Part shown: in pieces, positions 8,898 through 19,470 of the stretch
Numbering within the stretch: the first letter of the stretch is position 1
How the letters are laid out: each line of letters begins with the position of its first letter
NCBI GenBank assembly: GCA_963730305.1
Contig: CAVSRB010000003.1
Coordinates: 124,001 to 188,000 of the forward strand
Reading direction: 5' to 3'
From: CAMYMQ01 sp963730305
GTDB taxonomy: Bacteria; Pseudomonadota; Alphaproteobacteria; Bin65
Length of the DNA: 64,000 nt
Made by a program: the position numbers and the translations under genes
The notes under the pieces: generated by a model
What the model saw: only the letters and a program-made list of their open reading frames with translations
Told to the model about the DNA's origin: nothing
The model's database searches: none

Positions 8898-9671
8898 ATG
8901 CCAATCCTCGCGCCGATCGGCCGGGTCTTCCTCGGCTTCCTGGCCGCGACCGGGCGGCTGACCCTGTTCGCGGTGCGCGCCACCAGCCACTGCGTGCGCC
9001 CGCCCTGCTATCCCCGCCTGATCGGCCGCCAGATGGTCGAGATCGGCTATTTCTCGCTGCCCGTGGTCGGGCTGACCGCGATCTTCACCGGCATGGTGCT
9101 GGCGCTGCAGTCCTATACCGGCTTCGCCCGCTTCAACGCCGAATCGGCGATCGCCACCGTGGTCGTGCTGTCGGTCACCCGCGAATTGGGGCCCGTCCTG
9201 GCCGGCCTGATGGTCGCCGGCCGGATCGGCGCGGCGATCGCCGCCGAGATCGGCACCATGCGGGTGACCGAACAGATCGACGCGCTGACCACGTTGTCGA
9301 CCAACCCGTTCAAATACCTGATCGCGCCCCGGCTGATCGCGGGCCTTACCATGCTGCCCCTGCTGGTCGTGATCGCCGACATCATCGGCGTGTTCGGCGG
9401 CTACCTGATCAGCGTCTACACGCTGAACTTCAACCCGGCCAACTACCTCAAGCTGACCTGGCAGTACCTGGAGCCGATCGACGTCGTCTCCGGCCTGGTC
9501 AAGGCCGGCGTGTTCGGCTTCATCGTCGCGCTGATGGGCTGCTACCACGGCTACCACTCGCGCGGCGGCGCCCAGGGCGTCGGCGCGGCGACCACCAACG
9601 CCGTGGTCTCGGCCTCGGTGCTGATCCTGGCCTCGAACTACATCGTCACCACCCTGTTCTTCGGCACGTGA
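8898..9671 (+). CDS. mlaE: MlaE-type phospholipid ABC transporter permease
   Basis: Inner-membrane permease of the Mla pathway, which moves phospholipids between the two membranes. 257 residues with about five to six hydrophobic segments. Family motifs are GLTAIFTGMVLALQ, TRELGPVLAGLMVAGRIGAAIAAE and the EQIDAL stretch. Its stop overlaps the GTG start of the ATPase gene by four bases. The substrate-binding MlaD partners are not here. Two MlaD genes lie at 52.5-53.4 kb in this window and may complete the transporter. Confidence 0.95.
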   Translation: MPILAPIGRVFLGFLAATGRLTLFAVRATSHCVRPPCYPRLIGRQMVEIGYFSLPVVGLTAIFTGMVLALQSYTGFARFNAESAIATVVVLSVTRELGPVLAGLMVAGRIGAAIAAEIGTMRVTEQIDALTTLSTNPFKYLIAPRLIAGLTMLPLLVVIADIIGVFGGYLISVYTLNFNPANYLKLTWQYLEPIDVVSGLVKAGVFGFIVALMGCYHGYHSRGGAQGVGAATTNAVVSASVLILASNYIVTTLFFGT

Positions 9672-10442
9672 GCGAGACCCCGAAAATCCGCCTGCGCGGC
9701 GTCAAGAAGGCCTTCGGTTCGAAAGGTCGTGCTCGACGGCGTCGACCTCGACGTCGGCCGCGCCGAATCGGTCGTCATCATCGGCGGCTCGGGGTCGGGC
9801 AAGTCGGTCACGCTCAAGTGCATCCTCGGCCTGCTCGCGCCCGACGCCGGCACGATCGAGATCGACGGGGTCGACGTCACCAAGCTGTCGGGGCGCGAGC
9901 GCGAGGCGGTCAACGCCAAGATCGGCATGCTGTTCCAGAGCGCGGCCCTGTTCGATTCGCTGCGCGTCTGGGAGAACGTCGCCTTTGGCCTGATCGAGGG
10001 CCAGGGCGTCGGCCGCCGCCAGGCGAAGAACCTGGCGATCGAGAACCTCGCCAAGGTGGGCCTCGGGCCCGAGGTCGGCGCGATGTGGCCGTCAGAGCTG
10101 TCCGGCGGCATGCGCAAGCGCGTCGGCCTGGCCCGGGCGATCGCGACCAACCCCGAGATCATCTTCTTCGACGAGCCGACCACGGGGCTCGACCCGATCA
10201 TGGGCGACGTGATCGACGACCTGATCGTCCAGTCGGTCCGCGACCTGGGCGCGACCGCGCTGTCGATCACCCACGACATGGCCAGCGCGCGCAAGATCGC
10301 CGACCGGATCGCCATGCTCTACCAGGGCAAGATCATCTGGGACGGCCCGGTCGACCGGATCGATCATTCCGGCAACGAGCATGTCGACCAGTTCATCAAC
10401 GGCCGCGCCGACGGCCCGATCGAGATGCTGGTGCGCGCCTAG
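9668..10442 (+). CDS. mlaF: MlaF-type ABC transporter ATPase (one frameshift)
   Basis: Cytoplasmic ATPase driving the Mla phospholipid transporter. After 18 or so residues from the GTG at 9668 the frame breaks at 9721-9724 (gaaagg, one extra A). Without it the sequence reads FGSKVVLDGVDLDV, the normal ABC start. The rest is intact: Walker A GGSGSGKSVTLK, signature LSGGMRKRVGLARA, Walker B IIFFDEPTTGLDP, and the switch histidine in SITHDMA. It overlaps mlaE by four bases, and radA follows with no gap. Confidence 0.94.
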
Positions 10443-11852
<1,410 letters not shown>

Positions 11853-11856
<4 letters not shown>

Positions 11857-12410
11857 GCCTGACCATTCTCGACATCGCGGTGATCGCGGTGGTCGCCATT
11901 TCGGCGATCCTCGCGCTGTTCCGCGGCTTCGTGCGGGAGATGTTCTCGATCGTCGGCTGGATCGGCGCCGGCGTCGCGGTCTATTTCCTGCTGCCGGTGG
12001 TCCGGCCCTACGCCCAGAAGTTCGTCCACGACCCGCTGATCGCCGGTGTCGCCTCCGGCGTGGTGATCTTCATCGTCGCGCTGTTCCTGATCTCGCTGAT
12101 CGGCGCGGCGGTCGCGCCCAGGATCCGCGACGGCGGGCTGGCGGCGACCGACCGCTCGCTGGGCCTGGTGTTCGGCGTCATCCGCGGCTTCTTCCTGGTC
12201 TCGCTGACCTACATCCCGCTGCTGTGGCTCTACAGCGCCAAGAACCCGCCGGTGTGGATCAAGGACGCCGTGACCCGGCCGATGCTGGAGACCGGCGCCG
12301 GCTACATCAAGCGGGTCGCCCCGGCGGACATGTTCAACCGCGGCCGGATCGTGACCAAGCGCGCGGCGAACGACGCCGAGACAATCCGCCGCGCCACCTC
12401 CAACCAGTAG
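11853..12410 (+). CDS. cvpA: CvpA family membrane protein
   Basis: 185-residue integral membrane protein with four hydrophobic segments in the first 125 residues (starting LDIAVIAVVAISAILALFRG) and the CvpA signature FRGFVREMFSIVGWIGA. The family was named from colicin V production and is linked to envelope stress and purine genes. Its exact role is unclear. It overlaps radA by four bases, and purF is the next gene, 170 bp downstream, as in many proteobacteria. Confidence 0.93.
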
Positions 12411-12579
12411 TGCTGCACTGCAGCACGCCTGCCGCATCCGGGAAAATTCGGCCCGCACATGCCGGAATTCCAATCGCATCGGCCCGTGCAGGGTTGCCTT
12501 CCGCGAATTTGGCACACACCTTTGTGACGGCTGTGTTATAGACCCCCGACGGCACGAAACGCTGTCTGATGGCAGGCGG

Positions 12580-14034
12580 ATGCTGAGCACCAATCCATTC
12601 GACGACGACAAGCTGCACGAGGAGTGCGGCGTCTTCGGCATTTACGGCTACGAGGACGCGGCCGCGATGACCGCGCTCGGCCTGCACGCACTGCAGCATC
12701 GCGGGCAGGAAGCCGCCGGCATCGTCACCTACGACGGCAAGCACTTCCACACCCACCGGGCGCGCGGCCAGGTCGACGACAATTTCGGCCACGCCGACGT
12801 CATGCAGCAGCTCCCCGGCGGCGCGGCGATCGGCCACGTCCGCTACTCGACCACCGGCGATTCGGTGCTGCGCAACGTCCAGCCGCTGTTCGCCGATTTC
12901 GCCTTCGGCAGCGTCGCGGTGGCCCAGAACGGCAACCTGACCAACGCCCGGGCGATCCGCAAGGATCTGGTCGAACGCGGCCACCTGTTCCAGTCGACCA
13001 CCGACACCGAGATCATCATCCAGTTGCTGGCGGTCAGCAGCGCGAACCACCTGGTCGGCCGGGTGATCGACGTGATGAGCCAGATCGAGGGCGCCTATTC
13101 GCTGGTGCTGCTCTCGAAGAAGAAGGTGATCGGCGTGCGCGACCCGCTCGGCGTGCGCCCGCTGGTCCTCGGCATCCTCGACGGCAAGTACATCATCGCG
13201 TCGGAGACCTGCGCGCTCGACATCATCGGCGCCGACTTCATCCGCGACATCGAGCCCGGCGAGATCGTCGTCATCGACGACGACGGGCTGCAGAGCCACA
13301 AGCCGTTCGGCAAGCGGCCCAAGCGCTTCTGCATCTTCGAGTACATCTATTTCGCCCGGCCCGACAGCATCGTCGACGGGGTCAGCGTCTACGCCGCGCG
13401 CAAGCGCATCGGCCAGGAGCTGGCCAAGGAATCCAGCGTCGACGCCGACCTGGTCGTGCCGGTGCCCGATTCGGGCGTGCCCGCGGCGATGGGCTACGCC
13501 CTCCAGGCCGGCCTGCCCTTCGAGATGGGCATCATCCGCAACCACTATGTCGGCCGCACCTTCATCGAGCCCGCCGACCATATCCGTCACCTGGGCGTCA
13601 AGCTGAAGCACAACCCCAACCGCCAGCTGCTCAGCGGCAAGCGGGTGATCCTGGTCGACGACAGCATCGTGCGCGGCACGACCTCGAAGAAGATCGTCGA
13701 GATGGTGCGCAGCGCCGGGGCGCGCGAGGTCCATATGCGCATCTCGAGCCCGCCGACGACCCATTCCTGCTTCTACGGCATCGACACGCCCAACCGCGAG
13801 AAGCTGCTCGCCGCCCAGCACGACGTCGACGAGATGGCGCGGATCATCGGCGCCGACAGCCTCGCCTTCATCTCGATCGACGGCCTCTACCGGGCGATGG
13901 GCGAAGCGGGCCGCAACCGGGCCCTGCCGCAATATTGCGACGCCTGCTTCAGCGGCGACTACCCGACCGCGCTGACCGACCACGACGACGGCTCGATCTC
14001 GCTCCAGCTCTCGCTGCTCGAAGAGGCGGTGTAG
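12580..14034 (+). CDS. purF: Amidophosphoribosyltransferase
   Basis: First committed step of purine synthesis: PRPP plus glutamine gives phosphoribosylamine. 484 residues. A 15-residue propeptide would be removed to expose C16 (CGVFGIYGYEDA), the glutaminase nucleophile. The class II glutaminase domain spans about residues 16-245. The phosphoribosyltransferase domain carries the PRPP motif VILVDDSIVRGTT near residue 355. The 170-bp upstream gap has a short palindrome (gtgctgcactgcagcac, 12411-12427) and a TATAGA at about 12537, so a promoter of its own is possible. Confidence 0.97.
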   Translation: MLSTNPFDDDKLHEECGVFGIYGYEDAAAMTALGLHALQHRGQEAAGIVTYDGKHFHTHRARGQVDDNFGHADVMQQLPGGAAIGHVRYSTTGDSVLRNVQPLFADFAFGSVAVAQNGNLTNARAIRKDLVERGHLFQSTTDTEIIIQLLAVSSANHLVGRVIDVMSQIEGAYSLVLLSKKKVIGVRDPLGVRPLVLGILDGKYIIASETCALDIIGADFIRDIEPGEIVVIDDDGLQSHKPFGKRPKRFCIFEYIYFARPDSIVDGVSVYAARKRIGQELAKESSVDADLVVPVPDSGVPAAMGYALQAGLPFEMGIIRNHYVGRTFIEPADHIRHLGVKLKHNPNRQLLSGKRVILVDDSIVRGTTSKKIVEMVRSAGAREVHMRISSPPTTHSCFYGIDTPNREKLLAAQHDVDEMARIIGADSLAFISIDGLYRAMGEAGRNRALPQYCDACFSGDYPTALTDHDDGSISLQLSLLEEAV

Positions 14035-14098
14035 ACCCCGTGCCGGAAATCGGTGGCGTCTCCCGATCCGGCACGAGCGACGGCCGAACCGACAACCC

Positions 14099-14803
14099 AT
14101 GACCATCCTCAAGGACCGCATCGCCCTGATCACGGGGGCCTCGCGCGGCATCGGCGCGGCCGTCGCCAAGCGCTTCGCCGCCGAGGGGGCCCACGTCATC
14201 CTGGTCGCCCGCACCGTCGGCGGCCTCGAGGAGGTCGACGACGCGATCACGGCGGCCGGCGGCGTGGCGACGCTGGTGCCGCTCGACCTGCGCGAGTTCG
14301 ACAAGATCGACGAGCTCGGCGGCATCCTCAACGAGCGCTTCGGCAAGCTCGACATCCTGGTCGGCAACGCGGCGATCCTGGGCGGGCTGAGCCCGATGTC
14401 CCACTTCGACACCAAGATCTGGCAGGCCGCGATCGACATCAACGTCACCGCCAACTGGCGGCTGATCCGCAGCATGGACCTGCTGCTGCGCCGGTCGGAG
14501 GCCGGCCGGGCGATCTTCGTCACCTCCGGGGTGACCAGCCTCGCCCTGCCCTATTGGGGCCTCTACACGGCGACCAAGGCGGCGCTGGAGGCGATCGTGC
14601 GCAGCTACGCCGCGGAGAACGAGCGAACCAACCTCCGCGCCAACCTGCTCGCCCCGGGCATCGTCCGCACGGCGATGCGGGCCCAGGCCATGCCCGACGA
14701 GGACCCCGACGCGCTGCGCCCGCCCGAAGCCGTGACCGACGCCTTCGTCGAGCTCGCCGCCGCGAACTGCCAACGCAACGGCGAGATCGTCAGCGCCGCC
14801 TGA
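14099..14803 (+). CDS. Short-chain dehydrogenase/reductase
   Basis: 234-residue classical SDR. Cofactor motif TGASRGIGAAV near residue 13, structural NAAIL, active-site Ser in VTSGVTS and the YxxxK pair in LYTATKAA. The substrate cannot be read from sequence. In alphaproteobacteria an SDR of this kind very often follows purF, so the neighbourhood is conserved even though the function is not known. A hairpin terminator follows, and the next gene (der) is convergent. Confidence 0.9.
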   Translation: MTILKDRIALITGASRGIGAAVAKRFAAEGAHVILVARTVGGLEEVDDAITAAGGVATLVPLDLREFDKIDELGGILNERFGKLDILVGNAAILGGLSPMSHFDTKIWQAAIDINVTANWRLIRSMDLLLRRSEAGRAIFVTSGVTSLALPYWGLYTATKAALEAIVRSYAAENERTNLRANLLAPGIVRTAMRAQAMPDEDPDALRPPEAVTDAFVELAAANCQRNGEIVSAA

Positions 14804-14831
14804 CCCCCGAACGCGCTTGCCCGCATAAGGA

Positions 14832-14868
14832 AGCCCCGCGGCAGCGCTTGCGCGCCGCCGGCGGGGCT
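14832..14868. terminator. Hairpin terminator between convergent SDR and der
   Basis: An 8-bp arm AGCCCCGC (14832-14839) pairs with GCGGGGCT (14861-14868) across a GC-rich loop that can pair further. There is no long T run, so it may act with Rho or mark both strands' ends weakly. Confidence 0.5.
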
Positions 14869-14998
14869 CCAACACATCGAACACGGGGGTGGGGGATGAG
14901 GCGATGTGTCGAGCGGGACGATGCCCCACCCGGCCCGGCGCGTCTGTGACGGCCGTCACCCCCATCGGTGATCGGCGCCGGCGATCAACGCCGGGCGC

Positions 14999-16422
14999 CT
15001 ACTTGGCGTAAGGATTGCGGCCCTTGCGCAGGTGCAGGCGGATCGGCACGCCCTCGAAGCCGAAGTCGCGTCGCAGTCCGTTGGTCAGGTAGCGCAGATA
15101 GGAGTCCGGCAGGTCTGCCGGCTTGTTGACGAACATCGCGAAGGTCGGCGGCCGCGCCTTGGCCTGGGTCATGTAGCGGATCTTGATCCGCCGGCCGGCC
15201 GACAGCGGCGGCTGGTGCTCGGCCTGCATATGTTCGAGCCACTGGTTGAGCTTGCCGGTGCCGACCCGGCTGTTCCAGGCCGCGTCGACGCGCAGCACCT
15301 CGGCCATCAGCTTGTCGAGCCCCTCGCCGCGCAGCGCCGAGATGCTGACCAGCGGCACGCCGCGCAGCTGGCTGAGCGACGTGTCGAGACTGTCCATGAT
15401 CGCCCGGCGGGTCTTCCCCGGATCGGTGACCACGTCCCACTTGTTGGCGACGATGACCAGGCCGCGGCCCTCCGCCTCGACCTGGCGGGCGATGGTCAGG
15501 TCCTGCTTCTCCAGCCCGGCGCCGAAGTCCTGCACGGACCGGGCGTCGATCATCAGGATGACCACGTCGGCATACTGGATCGCCTGGAAGGTGTCGCCGG
15601 CCGACAGCTTCTCGACCGCGTCGTCGATCCGCGCCCGGCGGCGCAGGCCGGCGGTGTCGACCAGCTTGATCGCCCGCCCCTGCCACGACCAGTCGATCGC
15701 GATGGCGTCGCGGGTCAGCCCCGGCTCGGGCCCGGTGATGACCCGCTCCTCGGCGAGCAGCCGGTTGAACAGGGTCGACTTGCCGGCGTTGGGCCGGCCG
15801 ACGATGGCGAGCGACAGCGGCCGGTCGGGCCGCGCTTCCTCGTCTTCGGACTCCGCCGCTTCGTCCGCCTCGGCCCTCGCGTCTCGCTCCCCGCCTCGTC
15901 TTCGCCCGCCGCGCCGCCGAGCGCCGCGAGCATCGCCTCGTGCAGGTCGCCGAAGCCTTCGCCGTGCTCGGCCGAAAGCGGGATCGGTTCGCCGAAGCCG
16001 AGCCGGTAGGCCTCGTGCAGGCCCGCGACGCCCGCCCCGCCCTCGCATTTGTTGGCCACGGCGATGGTGCGGATGCCGGTGCGCCGGACCAGCTCGGCGA
16101 AATGGGTGTCGAGCGGGGTCAGCCCGGCGCGCGCGTCGATCAGGAACAGCACGAGATCGGCCTGCCCGACGGCGTGCAGGGTCTGGTCGCGCATGCGCGC
16201 CTCGATGCCGTCGTCGGTGGTCTCGTCGAGGCCGGCGGTGTCGATCAGGCGGAACGCGAGGCCGAGCAGCGTCGCCTCGGCCTCCTTGCGGTCGCGGGTA
16301 ACCCCGGGCCGGTCATGGACCAGCGCCATGCGCCGGCCGACCAGCCGGTTGAACAAGGTCGACTTGCCGACGTTGGGGCGGCCGACGACGGCGACGGTCG
16401 GCAGGGGCGAACGGGTCGCCAC
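14999..16422 (-). CDS. der: Ribosome biogenesis GTPase Der (one frameshift)
   Basis: Essential tandem GTPase for 50S ribosome assembly. The first G domain has GRPNVGKSTLFN near residue 13 and DTAGLDE. The second has GRPNAGKSTLFN, DTAGLRRR and NKWD. A KH-like C-terminal domain ends in GRNPYAK. The frame breaks in the acidic linker between the G domains near 15883 (one base short), where the glutamate-rich linker continues in the other frame. The bamB stop directly precedes its ATG, giving the conserved yfgM-bamB-der order. Confidence 0.95.
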
Positions 16423-17790
16423 CTACCGCAGTGCCGATAGCTGGCCGGTGACGTCGAGGAACAGGATCGTATTGCTGGCCACCACCGGCTGGATCATGAC
16501 GCCCTTGGTGAGCGGCACCCAGCCGATCACCTCGCCGGTATAGGGCGAGATCGACAGCGCCTCGCCATGCGACCCCGCGACCACCAGCCGGTCGCTGGCC
16601 AGCACCGGGCCGGCCCAGTTCGGCCGCCCGTTGACCAGGTCCTTGTCGTCGACGAACCGCTCCAGCCGGATCACCCAGCGCACCTTGCCCGTGTCGCGGG
16701 TGACCGCCGCCAGCTCGCCGCGGTTGGTGACGACGTAGAGATAGTTGCCCGCCACCCACGGCGTCTCCAGGCTGCCGATGTCGAGGTCCCACGCCCGCCG
16801 GCCGGAGCGCAGGTCGATCGCGGCCAGGCGGCCCGCGTTGCTGACCGCGAACACCATGCCGCGGTCGATGATCGGATTGGCGGTGATCGTCGTCAGGCTG
16901 GTCACCGGGTTGCGCCGGCGGGTCGCGGCGATGCTCTCGGTCCACACCGCGTGGCCGTTCTCGGCGCGCAGGGCGATGAGCTCGCCCGAGGACTGCGGCG
17001 CGATCACGATGCCGTTGGCGACGGCCGGCGTGCCGCCGCCCAGGATGCCGGTGGTCGAGGCGACGCCCGAATAGTTCCACAGCCGCGAGCCGTCCTTGGT
17101 GGCCAGCGCGATGACGTCGTTCTCGACCGTGACCACGAACAGCCGTCCGTTCGCGATCGCCGGGGCGCTGCGGGCCGGCGCCTTCAGGGCGGAACGCCAG
17201 ATCTGATGCCCGGTGCGGGCGTCGAGAGCGATCACGTCGGCGGCGCCGGTCGAGACGTAGACCCGGCCGGCGGCGTAGCCGACGCCGCCGCCAAGATCGC
17301 CATCCGTCTCGCCCTTCGGCAGCGCGCTGACGCGCCACAGACGCTTGCCGGTGTTCAGGTCGAAGGCCGAGACCTGCCCCGTCGAATCCATGGTGAAGAC
17401 CCGGCCGTCGCCGACCACCGGCTGGGCCAGCAGCCGGCGGCTGCGCCGGAACGAGAGGCCGATCGTCGCCAGCATGGTGCGGTCGTTGGTCGAGCCGCGG
17501 CCGATCGACACAGTCCACTTCGTGCGCGGGTCCTTGCCCAGCATCAGGTGCTGCATGTCGTGGCTCGCGAACCCGCTCGCCTGCGGCCAATTCCGGTTGG
17601 GAACCGGACGCGGCAGCGTGATGCGGATGTCCGAGATCGTCTGGTCGGCGTGCAGGCGCGTGTTCTCCGGCAGCACCGACTGGCGCCGCCCGGGCAGCGG
17701 CGGATCGTCCTTGTGGAAGATCTGGCGCAGCTGTTCGCAGCCCGACAATGCGAGCAGCGCGACCAGCGCGAGCAACAGTGATTTCTTCAT
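16423..17790 (-). CDS. bamB: BamB-like outer membrane assembly lipoprotein
   Basis: Beta-propeller lipoprotein of the BAM complex, which inserts outer-membrane proteins. 455 residues. A short signal ending LLALSGC gives the lipidated cysteine at about residue 18. The rest holds repeated PQQ-like blades (patterns such as VYVSTGAADVIALDARTG and IVIAPQSSGELIALRAENG), seven or eight in number. Its neighbours yfgM (upstream) and der (downstream) match the order in many proteobacteria and support the assignment over other PQQ-repeat proteins. Confidence 0.9.
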   Translation of the reverse strand: MKKSLLLALVALLALSGCEQLRQIFHKDDPPLPGRRQSVLPENTRLHADQTISDIRITLPRPVPNRNWPQASGFASHDMQHLMLGKDPRTKWTVSIGRGSTNDRTMLATIGLSFRRSRRLLAQPVVGDGRVFTMDSTGQVSAFDLNTGKRLWRVSALPKGETDGDLGGGVGYAAGRVYVSTGAADVIALDARTGHQIWRSALKAPARSAPAIANGRLFVVTVENDVIALATKDGSRLWNYSGVASTTGILGGGTPAVANGIVIAPQSSGELIALRAENGHAVWTESIAATRRRNPVTSLTTITANPIIDRGMVFAVSNAGRLAAIDLRSGRRAWDLDIGSLETPWVAGNYLYVVTNRGELAAVTRDTGKVRWVIRLERFVDDKDLVNGRPNWAGPVLASDRLVVAGSHGEALSISPYTGEVIGWVPLTKGVMIQPVVASNTILFLDVTGQLSALR

Positions 17791-17819
17791 CGCGGTTCGG
17801 TCCTCATGGGTGGCGCCGC

Positions 17820-18530
17820 TTACAATTCTCCCAAAATCGCGACCATCTCGCGGGCCCGGCTGCGGATGGTTTCGGGGGCCTTTGTGTCCTTGGCAAGGCG
17901 CTGGAACTGGGCGATCGCATCCTTGCGCTGCCCCGCCCGGTCGGTGAACAGCGCGACCAGCTCGCGCGCCGAATAGCGCCACGGGCTGGTGTCGGCGGCC
18001 AACGGCTTGAGCCGGGCGATCGCCTCCTTGGGCGGCGCGGTGTCGAGCGCGGACAGCCCCCACAGGAGCATGCCCAGCTCGCGGAACACCTTGGGCGCCT
18101 TCTCGTCGTCGGCCAGCTGCCGGTATTCGGTCGCCGCCGCCTTCATCTCGCCCTCGTTGGCGAACAGCGACGCCCGGCGCAGCCGCGCCAGCGCATCGTA
18201 GCCGCCGCCGGTGTCGCCGGCGACGCTGGTCAGCAGCTTCGACGCATCGGCGTTCTTGCCCGCCTTGGCGGCGGTCAGGGCGGCGAAGTAGCGGATGCTT
18301 GCCGTCTCGTGCGCCTTGCGCTCCTGCTGCCGCAGGTACTGCCAGCCGGCAACCCCCAGGATCACGACGACAGCCACCCCGACGAAGTAGCGGCCGTACT
18401 TCTTCCAGAGCTTCTGATACTGTTCCTGCTTCAGCTCTTCATTGACTTCCTGGATGAAGAGCTGGTCCTCTCGCTCGAGGGCGTCAGGCGCGTCTTTCCG
18501 GGCTGGCTTCCTGGAGCCTTTCCTTGCCAC
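17820..18530 (-). CDS. YfgM-like membrane-anchored tetratricopeptide protein
   Basis: 236 residues. The N-terminal 40 residues are basic and cytoplasmic, followed by one membrane helix (YFVGVAVVVILGVAGWQYL, about residues 47-65) and a periplasmic part of TPR-like helices. This is the YfgM/DUF2133 architecture: an ancillary SecYEG-associated protein that works with periplasmic chaperones. The start is a GTG at 18530 with GGAGGT five bases before it. Located 29 bp upstream of bamB on the same strand, so probably one operon with bamB and der. Confidence 0.85.
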   Translation of the reverse strand: MARKGSRKPARKDAPDALEREDQLFIQEVNEELKQEQYQKLWKKYGRYFVGVAVVVILGVAGWQYLRQQERKAHETASIRYFAALTAAKAGKNADASKLLTSVAGDTGGGYDALARLRRASLFANEGEMKAAATEYRQLADDEKAPKVFRELGMLLWGLSALDTAPPKEAIARLKPLAADTSPWRYSARELVALFTDRAGQRKDAIAQFQRLAKDTKAPETIRSRAREMVAILGEL

Positions 18531-18692
18531 TCGATACCTCCGCGGGCCGCGAAAATTGGGCGCTAGATATAGTACGGGGCCCCGACCAACGCAATCGGAC
18601 CCCGACCGCTCAACGCTGGACAAGAACCGCCGAATTCGGAAAACTGTCTTAGAAGTGTCATCGCGGCAAATGGCGGCAGGCCCAAGCGTGCA

Positions 18693-19061
18693 ATGGGAAG
18701 CATAGTCTCGATAGAGGATGTTCGATCGGCCCGTGCCCGGCAGCCGGGTGCGGGCCCGAAAAAGACCTTTTTCAATCGCCACGAACTTTTCCAGCTTCTC
18801 GACCTCTACAGCCGGCGGGTGATGTCCGGCGAGTGGCGCGACTACGCCATCGACCACGACGCCACGCGGGCGACCTTCTCGGTCTTCCGCCACACCGCCG
18901 ACCGGCCGGAATACTCGATCACCAAGCTCGCCGCGGGCGGCAAGGGCCGCAGCCAGTTCGTGCTGCGCGACGGGTCGAAGAAGCTGAAGCAGTCGCCCTC
19001 CCTGGGCGAGGTGATCGCCACCCTCAACAAGCGCCTCCGGGTCGTCTGGACCAACGGTTAG
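18693..19061 (+). CDS. DUF2794 domain protein
   Basis: 122-residue protein with the alphaproteobacterial DUF2794 pattern: FNRHELFQLLDLYSRRVMSG, EWRDYAIDHD and a SQFVLRDGSKKLKQ stretch. No enzymatic motif and no membrane segment. Function unknown. It is divergent from yfgM across a 160-bp gap that carries both promoters, and may be co-transcribed with the small zinc-binding gene downstream. Confidence 0.85.
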   Translation: MGSIVSIEDVRSARARQPGAGPKKTFFNRHELFQLLDLYSRRVMSGEWRDYAIDHDATRATFSVFRHTADRPEYSITKLAAGGKGRSQFVLRDGSKKLKQSPSLGEVIATLNKRLRVVWTNG

Positions 19062-19150
19062 GCCCGCGGCCGAAACGCCGGCCCGCGCCACCGGCCCGAA
19101 CGACCGCCGGGTCTCTTGACCGGCCCAAAATGTTCTGCTTATGTTCTCGC

Positions 19151-19462
19151 ATGGGCAGGCTCAAGAACGACGTCATCGCAGCGGAGGACCGCCGCCAGCC
19201 GGCGACGACGCTCGGCGACGTCGTCGCCGCCGGACACGGCATCTTCTGCTGGTGCAACCGGTGCGGCCACAACGGCGAGATCGACGCCGGGGTCCTGCTC
19301 GCCCGGCTCGGCCCGGCGATCCCGGTGCCGGAGATCGGCGCACACATGCGCTGTTCGGGCTGCCAGGCGAAGGACGTCGCGACCCGGCCGGCCTGGCCGT
19401 CGCGGGGAACGGTCGCCGGGCATCTGGCGATGGACGGCGAAGAGGAAGCAGAGGCGATCTAG
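19151..19462 (+). CDS. Small cysteine-rich (zinc-ribbon-like) protein
   Basis: 103 residues from the ATG at 19151. Two cysteine pairs, CWCNRCG near residue 35 and CSGC near residue 70, are the usual layout of a structural zinc ribbon. No catalytic motif. An earlier in-frame ATG at 19130 is possible. It ends 8 bp from the convergent end of guaA. Function unknown. Codon use is like its neighbours, so it looks native. Confidence 0.65.
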   Translation: MGRLKNDVIAAEDRRQPATTLGDVVAAGHGIFCWCNRCGHNGEIDAGVLLARLGPAIPVPEIGAHMRCSGCQAKDVATRPAWPSRGTVAGHLAMDGEEEAEAI

Positions 19463-19470
19463 ACGCCCCC